Assembly: GCA_963920525.1 (NCBI GenBank)
Contig: OY986435.1
Span: 226,393,293 to 226,457,292, forward strand
Reading direction: 5' to 3'
Length of the DNA stretch: 64,000 bases
DNA from: Dichetophora obliterata
Lineage: Eukaryota; Arthropoda; Insecta; Diptera; Sciomyzidae
The translations under genes were made by a program, and so were the position numbers. The notes below the pieces were generated by a model. The model was not told the origin of the DNA. It searched no databases and saw only the letters and a list, made by a program, of their open reading frames with translations. Of this stretch, positions 32,571 through 45,900 are shown piece by piece. Every line of letters starts with the position of its first letter. Within the stretch, counting starts at the first letter, position 1.

Positions 32571-33606
32571 ACGGCTGCCACCTTTGTGGGAAAAATCCCA
32601 TTTGTGGTTATTTTTAAATGCTGTGGGAAATGGGAACTCCCATTGGATTTTTTAATTGAGTGTATTTTTTTTAATTCACGTGGGATTTTTTTTTGTTTTG
32701 AAGGATTTATATTTATTTTTCAGTTAAAATATGTATAAATATATACATAAAAGTGTATATGTTTCATATTTTGTTCATTGTCAAAATCGTCTCATCTATA
32801 TGATTTCCGCAACGAATTCGTTTAGATTTCAGTTACTTTGGTTTGGTGGGCAGTTCTTTCACTCTTGACATAATTACATGCATTGGGAAAATATGTTTCA
32901 GTGAATTTTTTTCTTTTTTTTTAATATACAAAGTTGGTATATCATAAAATTGATTTGTGATTGGCCCTTATTACGAATTTCTTTCAATGTAGTCTTCGCT
33001 GGTTATCGAACAACGTGTATCGAACATCAAGCCCTGTCGAAATGTTCGTTGTTCATCGATTTTCAGTCAAATAGAATTTTGATGCGGTGCGTGCTGAGCA
33101 ATAATTCTTAAAAAGATAAGAACTTTGTGATTGTGTTTTGCTTTTTAAAGACTAAAAAATAATTTGCAACTCTTTTTGTAAACTTTATACAGGTCATTTA
33201 TATCATTATATTATACATTTTATATCATTACTTAAAGATTCATCAATACACAGACGACGAAATATATCAGCTGTTCTTATTAATTTTTGTGTTTCATTTT
33301 TGAAAATTTTTTATGTCTGTTATATTACTGAGGTATATTTTAATAGAAGAGAGATTTTTTGTGTTTTTTTTAATTCAAATGGGATTAATCGTGGTTCTTT
33401 TAAATACCAATGGTATTTTTCGTGTTTTTTTTTATTTGCGTGGGATTTTTGTGGTTATTTTGAATGTCCGTGGGATTTTTTGTGATTTTTTTTAATTGCG
33501 ATGGGATTTTTTTTCTTCAACTTTATACAATGGGAATTTTCGTGGTTATTAATTTTTGCTATTGTGGGAAAAAGGTTTTTTCGTGGGAGTTTGAGGTGGC
33601 AACCGT
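32571..33606. mobile_element. hAT-like non-autonomous element with internal TGGGATTTTT repeats
   Basis: The ends ACGGCTGCCACCT (32571) and AGGTGGCAACCGT (to 33606) are inverted with one mismatch. TAGAAAC stands just outside on both sides (32564-32570 and, after GCG, 33610-33616), consistent with a 7-8-bp target duplication as made by hAT elements. Both ends carry clusters of a degenerate repeat of about 45 bp built on GTGGGATTTTTTGTGGTTATTT (32585-32700 and 33375-33590). The centre is AT-rich. The open frames at 33300-33720 are produced by the repeat and are not genes. Confidence 0.65.
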
Positions 33607-33945
33607 GCGTAGAAACTTTTCAGCGACTAAATATTTATTTCGGTGACTGGTCTGTGCGCGATAAGTCGCATTGTTTTGTTTCTAAAAATTTGGAAAAAAT
33701 GATAACAGCTAAATTTTAATTAACTATAATAAACAACACAACAATTATTCGGCAATCGGTTGAAAGAAAAACAAAGAAAATTCAAAGGCAGCTGCTGGCA
33801 AAAACTATTTCAGAGGAGCTTGTGAATGCTTCTCAGCAACAGCTGGTGTCTGCTTTGTGTGGCCTTTATTAGCCTCTGAGCAGCAGTTAAAAGCATAATA
33901 TTTCCAAATATTATTACCAACACGTTAAAAAAGGTTTGCTTAAAA

Positions 33946-36900
33946 ATGTTGCGTTCGCCTTGTGTTTTGGTTTTTTTAACGCTGCTGCTGCTGGCGTTGT
34001 GTGCCAATAAATTGCAAGCAACTATGTTGCAATCGCTTGGGACAGCAATTCAAGGCAGCAGCAGCAGCAGCAGCAATAGCACCTTGAGTGATGCAAGCGT
34101 ACCCACTGTTGGTGTCAAAGGAAAGCTGATTTTCGCACATGTGGTAAGTGCGAGTTATGGTCCTTTTGGTCGGTGTTTTTCTTATTAAACTAACTGCTGC
34201 TTTTCATTGCCTTAGCTGTATCGACATGGTGATCGCACACCAATTGAGCCTTATCCTACGGATCCTTGGAAAAATCCGGATGATTGGCCTACAGGTTGGG
34301 GCCAGTTGACAAATGTGAGTGTGAAATGTGAATATCTTTAAAAATCTTTTAAGAAATTAAATAGCTTTTTGAATTTCTTAATTTAAATTCAAGTAAAATA
34401 GGGAATAAACAACCTATGCGCCCGAATAACATGTGTTAAAATTAATTCTTTTAAGTATTAGAAAATGGCTCTAAGCACCGTTTCCAAAGCGTCAAAACCT
34501 GTTGTAGATTATGGTGACGAATAAATATTCGATACAATATTTTGCAATTTTAAATGAAACCCGAAATAATCATAAAAGGTCACATGATCTTGTGTGTTTT
34601 AGCACGCGCGAAAGAATTTTTAATTTTTATCATGTTTTATCTTACTCGTTTCGTGTGGCTTGTTAAAAGTAAACTATAATATTAAAACACAACTTGCAGT
34701 ACGATGAAATATGTGTCTACGTCACTTCATCGGGCATAAATATTTGCTTACACTGACACGTTATGATAGTTAATGTATGCTTTTGTTTAACGAACTACAC
34801 TGCTATTGATTAAATAGAAGATAAATATATACCTAGGCTACATTACATATAAAAAAATAATCCAAAAAGGGTAAATCTTTGGCGAAACTCAAGAAACATG
34901 GACTGCCATATTGTCACATCTTAAGGCTTGACCAAAATAGACGAAACATGATGATAGCAACTTCACGAATTTGATAAGTTAAAAGTTCGGTTTTAAGGCC
35001 AGCAACACATGGACATTTTTTTTAAATCGAAATTTTGAAACATCGATAAATACTTCAAAAACATCTTGAAAATATATTGTTGAAATTTTAAAGCGAAGTT
35101 AGAAGCCGTTCGAAAGTTGAAAGCTACAGCTGGCTTCCATCAAGTCCAAAACTTTGAACGTTTTTTTTCAAAATCTCTCAATTATTTGTGTACCCAATGG
35201 CGACATGTTGTAACTTCACTGTCGAAGCAAACATCGAAGCGAAGTTTTCGATCTGGCAGCATGTTTTAATATTTTCGTTCGACAGGCGATTTGGTTAGTT
35301 TCGAAGTTATGTTCGAACATTTAACAGCTGCAGGCAAGCTTTTTTCTGATCTTGGCATGCTAAATAACGTGAATCAATATTTTTAAAAATTGTTTTATTA
35401 ATAAAAAATGTCATTTAAACTAAAAATAATAAATTGGTTGTTTTTAACAAATAACATTGTTTGGAAAAAATAAAGTAAACTTAATTTGAACAAACAGTTC
35501 TAAGGTAACCATATATTTACTTTTATTAAAACCAATACTTTTATTATTTCACTAACTTAAAATCATTATTTAACATTTCTATGTTAAGTAAATAATATAT
35601 AATAAATAAAACCATGCTTAAATAGATCAATATTTCCATGTATATTTACTTCGCTTCTCGATCACTGCCACCAAAATAAAGTGATATTTTCTCGCAAATA
35701 TCATCGCCTGTCGAAAGTGTTACAACATACCGACTTTCAATAATTTCGACAGCTTCGAAATTTTCGAAGTTACAACATGTTGCCACAGATGTAAATGAAC
35801 AAATGACGAAACCGACTATTTCTTAAATACGATATATAGGCCTCACAATACCTGTTTTTTTTTAAAATTTGGTTTGGGAACAGGATGTTTGCATATTTTT
35901 TGTTAAAACTATTTGAAAATAATATAAATATTTTAACATATTTTATATTGATAGTGTACATAGTTTCAAAGACAATGAAACTTAACGTCTCTGCGCCTAC
36001 AAAAATGATTATGTGTTTTTCAGCAACTTTACAGGAGAGCAAAAAAATTGATTTTTTTCAGAGCATTTATACTACTGCGAGCACATAGCAATTTTGATCA
36101 CTTCTAAACCAAAAAAGGTCTAAAAAAACGGCAAATGTAGAAATATGGGCGACGATAGTGTTAATAAAAAATGCAATAAAAAAATTACCAAAAATCACAT
36201 AACCATTTTTGTAGGCGTAGCGACGATAAACATATTTACTTACGAACTGTACAAGTTTTTTTTTGGTTTACTGTATATTTAATTTTTATTCAGGTTCGAA
36301 CATTATTCATAATTTTCACAGATACACTTGAAGTTTTAAAAAGTTGTTTTTGCTTTATTTTATTATGTAAACAAATTTTGTTTCGTAAAACATTTACTTA
36401 GCACATTCTTTTAACGATAAAATAATAGGTTGCTATAAAAAGTTGATGTAACATTATTTGTCAATTATTAATGCATATTTTCTCAACTGTAACCATCAAA
36501 ACTGGTTGAAGCGGGGAAGCTGTAACAAAAATATTGTTGCTCACGTTTTGATGTACATTCGTATTAACATTAATTTTTCCGAAACTTTTTCTCCCTCTCT
36601 CTCGTTTATTTACAAAATGAAAAAAGCAATTATTTATAAATTAGAATGCATTGTTTTGATGAAATAGTGTGAAAAAATGTTTAAACTATTTTTCGAACAT
36701 TTTAATAATAATACAAAAGCAAAGTGATAATTTGACTGTGTGCTCGTTATCGCCATAATAAAAATTCTAGACTTCTTTCGTAGACGTTTATTATCAGCGG
36801 TAGTTTGATAGCAAACTTAGTAGAATACGCCACTCATACTAAGTAAACAAAAATGAAGCTAAAAATAAGAAGAGTCATTTCGTTAACATTATTAATAAGT

Positions 36901-39900
36901 ACAGTACACAATTGACACTGTAATATGTTGACCACGCGACTATATTTACAGTCTTAAATTTCGAAAATTTTATATGCCAAATATATACCAAAGATATTTT
37001 TCGCCATCAATTTTATTTACATTTCTAGTAAAGAGGGGAAAAAAAGAAATAACGACCCAACAAGGTAAAGCCGGGTGCCTACTAATGAAGGCTTACATAG
37101 ACCAATTCTGGTCCTTAGTGGTGCCGGTTATGAACAAAGGATCCTTTGTGTTAAGTGAAGTCTTTAAGGATTTGCGCTTAGTTCGCAAACCTTAGGAGGT
37201 ATTGCAGAGATACTTTGGCTACATCTTTTAGCGACAGGAACGTCGATGAGCCTAGGTATTTGAGTCTCGATCTAAGTAGGGCGGGGCATGTGTATAAAAG
37301 GTGCTCCACTGTGCCTGGTTCCTTGCACTTCCTGCAGTTGTTATCCGTGGTGATGACCAGCTTCCTCGCGTGGGGTGCCGCCATGGAGTGACCAGTGAGT
37401 ATATCCACTAATGTCCTTCAATCTCTGCGCGGGCGTGCCAAGATTAACAGAGTTCGTTTTCCGCATTGTGCATTGCACATTATTTTCGAGGTTTTGCATG
37501 ATACCGTATCTCTACATCTTCGATTCACTGCTAGGTTCTTGTACAACTCTTGTAGCGGAGTAGGTATACGTTCTGCGAATTTCGATCCCAGCGCCTTCCT
37601 TTGCTAAACCATCTGCCATCTTGTTCCCCTCAATGCCCTGGACTCTTCGAAGATGCAAGGTGCATCTAGTGAATCTTTGCCAGCCAGGACGCTTTTGGGC
37701 TTGATGGTAGCGGAGCGCATGTATTTCATCGCCGCTTGGCTGTCGACGAAAATGTTGATATAAGAGTAGTGTGTGTCCATACTGAGTGCTATCTCCGCGG
37801 CCTTCCTTATGGCGAATACTTCCGCCTGGAAGATGCTGCAGTGGCTCGGCAGTTTGTATGGCTGCCTTATACTACGCTTTGCACAATACACAGCTTCACC
37901 TACCCCCGTTGCTATTTTGGAGCCGTCTGTATACATGTTGACCGCCTGCTGTGCTTGTTCTATACCTTTGCACCAGTCGTTTGGTCCTAAAAGTGTTCGT
38001 GTTTTGGAATAGACTATCGTGCGAGGTAACATGAAGTCCGTGCTACTAAGTAGAACCTTTCCAAAAGTACAATGATCAAAATTTTGAAAGAGCATGTTGC
38101 CAGCTGCCATGAGGCGTTGTACCGTTTTTCCGGCTATTAGTTTTACGTGTATGTCCAGGGGGTCCACACATAGATTGGTTTCAAGCGCTTTAGCTGGAGT
38201 TGACTTCAGTGCCCCCGTAATGCATAGCGCTGCCCGCCGCTGGGTTTTCTCCAAGTGCCTGAGGTATATTGATTTGTTCACAGACGACCCAAGTATAAGA
38301 ACTTATTATGTACAAAATTAATATGTTTTAGTATGAATAAATGCTTTGCACCCAAATTTAATAAGGCGCCTCATACTCCATTGAAATAAAAAAGGTGTTC
38401 GGGTCAGTTCCTCAAAATAATACTTGTCTTATGTTATGATGATTTCCCAAATATTTCGACTCCAGCGATAGCCATCCGTGAGTTGGAATGGTTTCAAATA
38501 ACCTCTAAAGGTTTAAAATAACCTCGAGTTTTTTGTAAATATATTGGCTGGTGCAATAGTTGTAAAAAATAAACTATCCGAAATTAATTATAGGCCCGAA
38601 AAAGCTTTTTCAATCTGCATCAAAGAATTGAAACGAATAAAAGATAATGGCTTTTTTCATTTTCGATATTTTTTTATTTTATTTCCATACAAAAACTTCC
38701 AACATTCAACTAACTTCATAATATTTATTTTTATTATGTTGATTTTATATGATTTAAATACAAATTTTAAATGTTTGATAGTTTAAATCATACTTGATTT
38801 TAAATACAAATTCTAGTTGTTTGATAGTTTAAAATCGTTTATTGAGCTTAAGGTCAAAGTTAGAACAATTAATTGTTCTAACGACTCTTTCCAAAGAAAC
38901 AACAAGAACAACAACGTATTTTCACTCAAACATTTAGAATTTGTATTTAAATCATATAAAATCAACACAATAAAATAACAAGGTCATTTAGAAAAACTTT
39001 AATTTTATTTTTATTTTTATAATTTCTTACAATATTTTGTCAGTGGGTGTTTAGATATTTTATAATTAATATTTTAGTTTTAATATGTACTGATTTAAGC
39101 AATTCTGACCAGAAATCAATGCAAGCACTCAAAACCTTCCGAACCATATCTTGAAAGTGAGGATAGCATTAGAAATAGTTAAGGTTTTTCAATTTCAGTG
39201 AAATTAATTTTAAAAAAATTAAAAGCACGAAAAAACAGCATTATCCCAAAAAATTTAAAACTTTTTCAAGCAGATTGGAAGAACTTTTTCATAACTTTTA
39301 TTTTTCAGCGATTATTTTTTTTATGAAAAAATTTTTTATATTATAATTTTTTATGAATTAAAACGGTTTACATAAAAAATACTGTTTAACTTGTCTTATT
39401 TGCTTAGAAAATGTTTAAAAATACAGAAAAAAGCTACTATTCTATATACTGTATATACTATATACTGCTGCTATTTATATAAATGCTTAGAAATACAGAA
39501 AAATGCTAGAAATTAGAAAAATGTAAAATATTCTCGGTTACATGAAATCCTTGCTTATATTTACAAGCTCAACATTAATTGGTGTTTATAATCGAGTGTT
39601 TACTGTATAAGGTATTTATATAAATGTTGACATTTTATAATCTTTCAAATGTACAAAAAAATTCCAAGAAGGTATTAAATGTGTGTGTGTCTGATATTAA
39701 CATGGTAAATAACTCCCATATGTTAAACAAACATATGTATCCCATATTAACATATGTATCCCATATGTTAAACAAACCATTTTGGTACTCTTACTGTAAT
39801 GAATGAAACAGTTATAATTCAAGATACAACTGCGGTATCCAACATATTGTAAATTATTTGCAATCTATCAACATACCACTACCAGGAAAACCCTCAAAAA

Positions 39901-42900
39901 ATATACTTCAGCACCAAAATAGCTTCAGCATCGACACAAGTTTGAGCGAATTTAGTAAAAAAGATTGCAACCCTTCTATTTTCAAATCCAAAATCATTGA
40001 ATGCATGCAAAATTCCAGACATGCGGTTACCATATTCACAGAACAATCAAGTCAGGAAAGTAAGCTACCTATTCAGTGGTAAAAAAAAAATTACGATAAT
40101 TCCTGTAAATATATTACAGCAGGAATTTTTGGCGCCTCAAGCTGAAATTCAATATGTAACGATTAAAAATAAAGACACAATAATATGCTCTGATATAGCC
40201 TAAGTGTCTTAAAATCGCTACAAAATAAGAAAGTACAACGCACAAATTCATTTTCAGAGAGTTGACACAATCTTCTAAAATCAGCATTAAATTATGGATT
40301 CCTGGTAAAATCGGAATAAAAGGCAACGAAGCTGCGGACAAAGAAAATAAAAACGCGTTTAAACATCCTTTTATTGCACAAACACTATGTTTTGACAGTA
40401 ATTATATATTATAATGGACAGGTACAACAAAAATTCGAACAAGTCGAATGTAAAACTTCTAATTTCTTTCGAAAGATCACAAGAAATACAATATAAATTA
40501 TTCGAGAGAGGACTGTATTAAACTAGCAAGAAAGAATACGGGTTGGGACTTCACAATTTAGTTCTAGCTACTTGTACAACAATACCACCCAAAAACAATA
40601 CAGCTTGTGCTTAAAAATATTATCAGTAAAACACATGCTACTGGATTGCGCTGTTTCGAAAATCAACACAACCTTAGAAATAGCACTAGATTGTGACAAA
40701 AAAGAAACTATAAAGACACTTAATGACATACTAAGTAAACATAAAGTTCTCAAGTTCAACTAGATGGTACAAAGTGGGCAAGAAACCCATGACCTTGTAT
40801 ATTCTACAAACTAATTTTTAAAATATTGTAATAAATAATTAAAATTATGACCTGTGGTTGAATGTAACTAATTTTATACAAAATGTATGAAATTAGTGGA
40901 TTGCAACTTGTGTTATTATTTAATTTACAATGTTGTTCCAAATTTTTTTTTAAAACAAAATTATTTTTGGTCTCCAGTTATTATACTAATAATTTAATCT
41001 CAAAACTTAAATTTTAAATGTATTAAGTAGCTCAGAAGTAAAATGTGATAAGAAAATTAGTCATACAAACAAAAAATGTAATCTTTGCACTACCTAATTG
41101 TTGTATGTATTAATAAGCTGTATATATGCATAAAAAAGATGCTCATCGCATGCATAAATGTGAATGAACTTTTAAATACTCTTATCGGATTTTATTTTTC
41201 AGCTGTTTAAATTTGTTTTTAAAATAACAAATCATTTATTTTGCTATTATATATGTACCTACTTTTTTGGCTTTTGTTATTTATGTTGATAATTATTTCC
41301 TCCACAAAAATGCTATAAAAAGTAAAAAATTTCGACAACTAAGGTGTTTTTTTATAAAAAATGACATTCTGGAATAAAGAATGAGGGTAATAGAAGACCA
41401 TTATGATTCATACCTAAAAGGTGTCTAAAAATTATGATATAATGTAGAATTTTGGTTGAGAATCTGGTATGAGATCGTCCATACAGCACGTCATACGTTT
41501 AGGGCGATCGAACGAGATGTGACATGGTGGAGGGGAGGGGGCATAAAATGGGTCAGTCGTAAGTTGTCATCAAAAATATTTTTGTTTCAATAGGGTAATT
41601 CACGATTTTGTTGCATCGTTGCAAATGCGTTTTATCAAGGGAAGTTTTTTGTGATCACACCTTTAATATTATGCTGTAATTATTAGTAATAAAAAATAAT
41701 ATTAGTTATCAAATTATTAACTCGGCTTTTTTTTTGAGCGCGAGTGTGTCAAAGTTGAGTTGACAAATCAAATACTCGGATTTAAATCGAATATTTTCTT
41801 TAAATTTATAAAATTGTAAGCTTTATTTTTCTTATTTTTTAGATTATTTAGTCGCTTTTTGAACCAAGGAGGATTTTGATTTTGTTTACATATTTTAAAA
41901 GCACACACCTTTTAATTGCATTTTACATTTAAAAATTTATCAAATATACCCGAAAACATTAAATCCGAACTATATAAATATAGATATAGTATCATTGCTT
42001 CGAAATTAACCCGATTATAATCATAAACAAATCTTTGATATCAATTCTGTATATGATAGTCTACGTTGGTCAACTCTAAAATTATTGGGTAGGATTAATA
42101 GATTTGAATTTGAATTTCAACTTATTGAGTATACATTAGTACAATAAGAACTATGTTCTTTTACAGTACAACAGATAGATATCAAACAATTTTGGTTGGA
42201 TATAACAACAAATTAATAGTTCTTAAAAAATATATTTAATTAAAACATTTTAAAAATAAATCAAGAGTGAAATGACAAAGAGTGATTAATAATAATTTAA
42301 AATCTTAATAACTAACAGTGTTTCAAATAGTAAAAAAATACAGAAATAACGGAAAAAAATAAAAAAATAGTAATAGAAGAAATTAATGAGAAGAAAAGTG
42401 AGTAAATACAGATTGCCTAAAAATTCCCCTCCCTGTTATCTTTCTCAAAGAAATAGGTAACGCATTCCACAATCTTACGGCATTAATGCAAATAGATTGG
42501 AAATAGTTAAAGAACAATGTCTAGGAACTATAAGAACACAACTTCTTCTGTATATGCTGAATTGTAATTTTTCATAAAGATAGTGTGGCGTTTTTTCATG
42601 GATTATTTTATGTAGGTAAATACAGTTTCTTGCATTAAGGTAACTTGTCAAATCGAAACCAAGTATTGCAGTTCTGATGCTTGAAAGGTATTCAAATTTT
42701 CTTAATCCATACACAAAACGCGTGGCATAGTTATATGCAACATTTAGTTTTAGCAGAGAGGAAGAATCTAGTTTATGTAATTTCTGAGTATGTAATTACT
42801 GGTAAGACAAGTTGCTTCACCAGCATGCGCCTTAGATCAAGAGGACAAACACTAGCAGACATTCTTAAATTACGTAGGATATAATAAACTTTCTGGACAA

Positions 42901-45900
42901 CACTGTTTACGTGATCAACACAGGAAAGGAAAGAATTTATACAGTAACCAAGATTCACAATTTTTGATACTACACTCAACTTTCTTGTTCCAATATATAG
43001 GTTAGGGATTATATTAAGGTGAGTTTTATTCTTACAAATAGGAAGTATATATGACTTGGCAGCATTAAGTTGCAGTCCGCTGCTAGCCCACTGGTCAATA
43101 CTGCTGAGATCCTCATTCAGTCTGCAGCACAGATCATCAAATAAACCAGTGCTTCTCGAAAGATAGAGTTGCATATCATCAGCATACGCATGTACAGAAG
43201 CATGTTTGCATACAGCATATATGTCATTAATAAATATAGAGAAGAGAAGTGGACCGAGTATTGAACCCTGTGGAACTCCATTTAGTACCGGTGTATTTTG
43301 GGAAAATGATTGAGCAACTTTAACTCTTTGCAGTCTATTCGACAAATAACTAGATATAAAGCTGACTGCTCTATAACTAAATCCAAAGAGATACTTTAGT
43401 TTCAGTTACATTAATATTTATGGTTCACTTTGTCAAAAGCCTTAGAGAAGTCAAGCAAACAGAGCAAGGTCATTGAGGCAGCGTCATATTCGGGACGAAT
43501 ATCGTCTAAGACTTTGACGACAGTCGAAGCACATCCATGGCCTGCCCGAAAACCAGACTGATAAGGCGACAGAAGCGCAGATTCATTTAAGTACTTATTT
43601 AATTTTTGACTCATTAATTTCTCACATACTTTCGCTTATTGGCCTAAAATCATTGAACCCACAAGGATTTGACTTTTTAGCTACACAATTACAATTTTCC
43701 ACATATCAGGGAATGATGAAGATACAAAACAATGATTAATAACATGTGTTAATGCACTGATTATGTGTGGTAAAATTAGTTTAATGAACTTGATTGGGAT
43801 TCCATCTTCGCCAATTGCGTTTGAACTTATCTGCATTACATATTTTCCAACATCAAGTTCACATACAGGTGAAAATTCAAATAAATTACTTGTAGTCAAG
43901 CTTGATAGAAAAGATAAATTATTATTATTATTATTACTTAAAGTAGGATCAGCACAATCCAGAGAAAAATTATTTAGTGTATCAGGATCAACTTGACATT
44001 CAGAAAAAATCTTATTGCTAACCCTAAGATTATTTATATTTTTCCATAATGTTTTGGTAGAAAAGGAAAGATTTAGCTTCGAAGCGAAATAGCGGACTTA
44101 GACTGTCTGGTCAAAAGAATAGCATCATTTCTGGCTGACCTATGAATTTCCCAGTTTGCAGATGTAGGTTTCTTTTCCATAGTTTATGCAATTTGTTTCT
44201 CTTTTTTATTCCATTTAGTACATTATGGGTGAACCAAGGACAGGATGTATTTTTAACTCTGATTGTTCTTCGTGGAACATGTTTTTCAAACAGATTATCA
44301 TTAACAGTGGAAAGCTGCCAACAGTCATTAAAAGAAAACAAAGACAAGTCATGATACAGTGATGGAAAATTTATGTTTTTAAAATCGCGATATGAATAAG
44401 TAGTTGGAGTCCCATTACGACATAAATTTACATTTAGCGAACACTAAATCAAGTCATGATCAGATATGAAATATATTTGATCAAATATTGAAACTCAGGA
44501 GAGATCAGAAAGAATTAAATAGTCCAGAAGGCTGGGAGTATGTTATTAGAAAACCGAGTGGGCTCAGTATCATTTACAACAGAAAGACCCAAAGAGGATA
44601 TCTTGTCATACATACACTGTTGAGCAGAGTCGCTTGTCAAAAGATTGCCACATAAGAATATGATGTCATGATTAAGGATATAGTTTGACAAAACAGTAAA
44701 CAAAGGGTCGACCGGATGACATTTATGTGGATTATACACACAAGACAAACAAATCTTATTGCTATTATCAGATATACATATATTAATATACTCAATTCCC
44801 GGTCCACACGATTTACTAAGAACTTTGGCATTGAGGTTATTTTTACAGTAAACGGCAACTCCTCCACCCTTTTTATTAAATCTATCATTCCTAAATAAAT
44901 TATAACCATTTATATCACCGATTTTATCACTTATATTCGAAGACAACCACGTTTCAGTTACACAAATAATATCAACTAAAGAATCCTCAAAGATATATTT
45001 AATATAATCCAATTAACCAATATTCAGACTTCGGGTATTAATGTGTACTATATTAAGGCCACCATGCAGTTTACACAATACCTGAATTAAGGCTTTCTGA
45101 TTTCCATTAATGCCAGTGGAAAATATGCTAGAGCCTAACATAAGAATATTTCAATCTAGGGAGATTTTTAGGCAATGAAGAAGTAAAGAAAAGGAAAATA
45201 ACGAGATATATAAAAACAGAAATTAGGCCTGAGTGATAAAATAAAATAAATATATTCATTATAATAAACAAGAAAAATAGAGAGAAAAGATAAATAGAAA
45301 GAGAAAAACAGAGAGAAATTAAGACTGCAAGATCAAAGAAAATAGATAAATTTTTAAAAATAAACATAAGCAAAAACAGATTAACTGGCAGGTGATCCAG
45401 CTTGCAGGTTGTTGCCATGGACTGCACTTTGAAGTTCATCCATACTACATATATGTATTCCAGCAGCATTCTTTTCCATTCAATGAACACTGAGCCCCGA
45501 AACGTAAATGCATTATAAATGCTCTTCTGTCGCTTACAAGCAATGGCAGCTTGTAAAATTTTACGACATTCAGCGTAGATTTATCAAAAATTGGAGCACT
45601 AGTAATAGTAACATCAATCTTAATAGATAATTTGTTATCGATAAAAATTAAGTCTAAAATACGATTAACATGTTTTTTATCTGAGTTAAATTGTATTGAC
45701 TAAAAAAATCTATGAGAAATGCCTCAATATTACTAGTTACATTGAATAGGGTTAAATATTTATCAGCATTATCGAATTTTCAAACGATATTACCAAGATT
45801 AAAATCACCAGTGAAAATGACATGTTGATTAGAACTCAGACCGTCTAATATGAAAGACAGTTTTCTAGATGAATCTCAAAGATCGAAACGAATTTTGTAT

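Noticed and set aside
33300..33719. Aromatic-rich open frames that look like membrane segments
   Set aside because: Produced by repeated TGGGATTTTTTGTG blocks of the hAT-like element.
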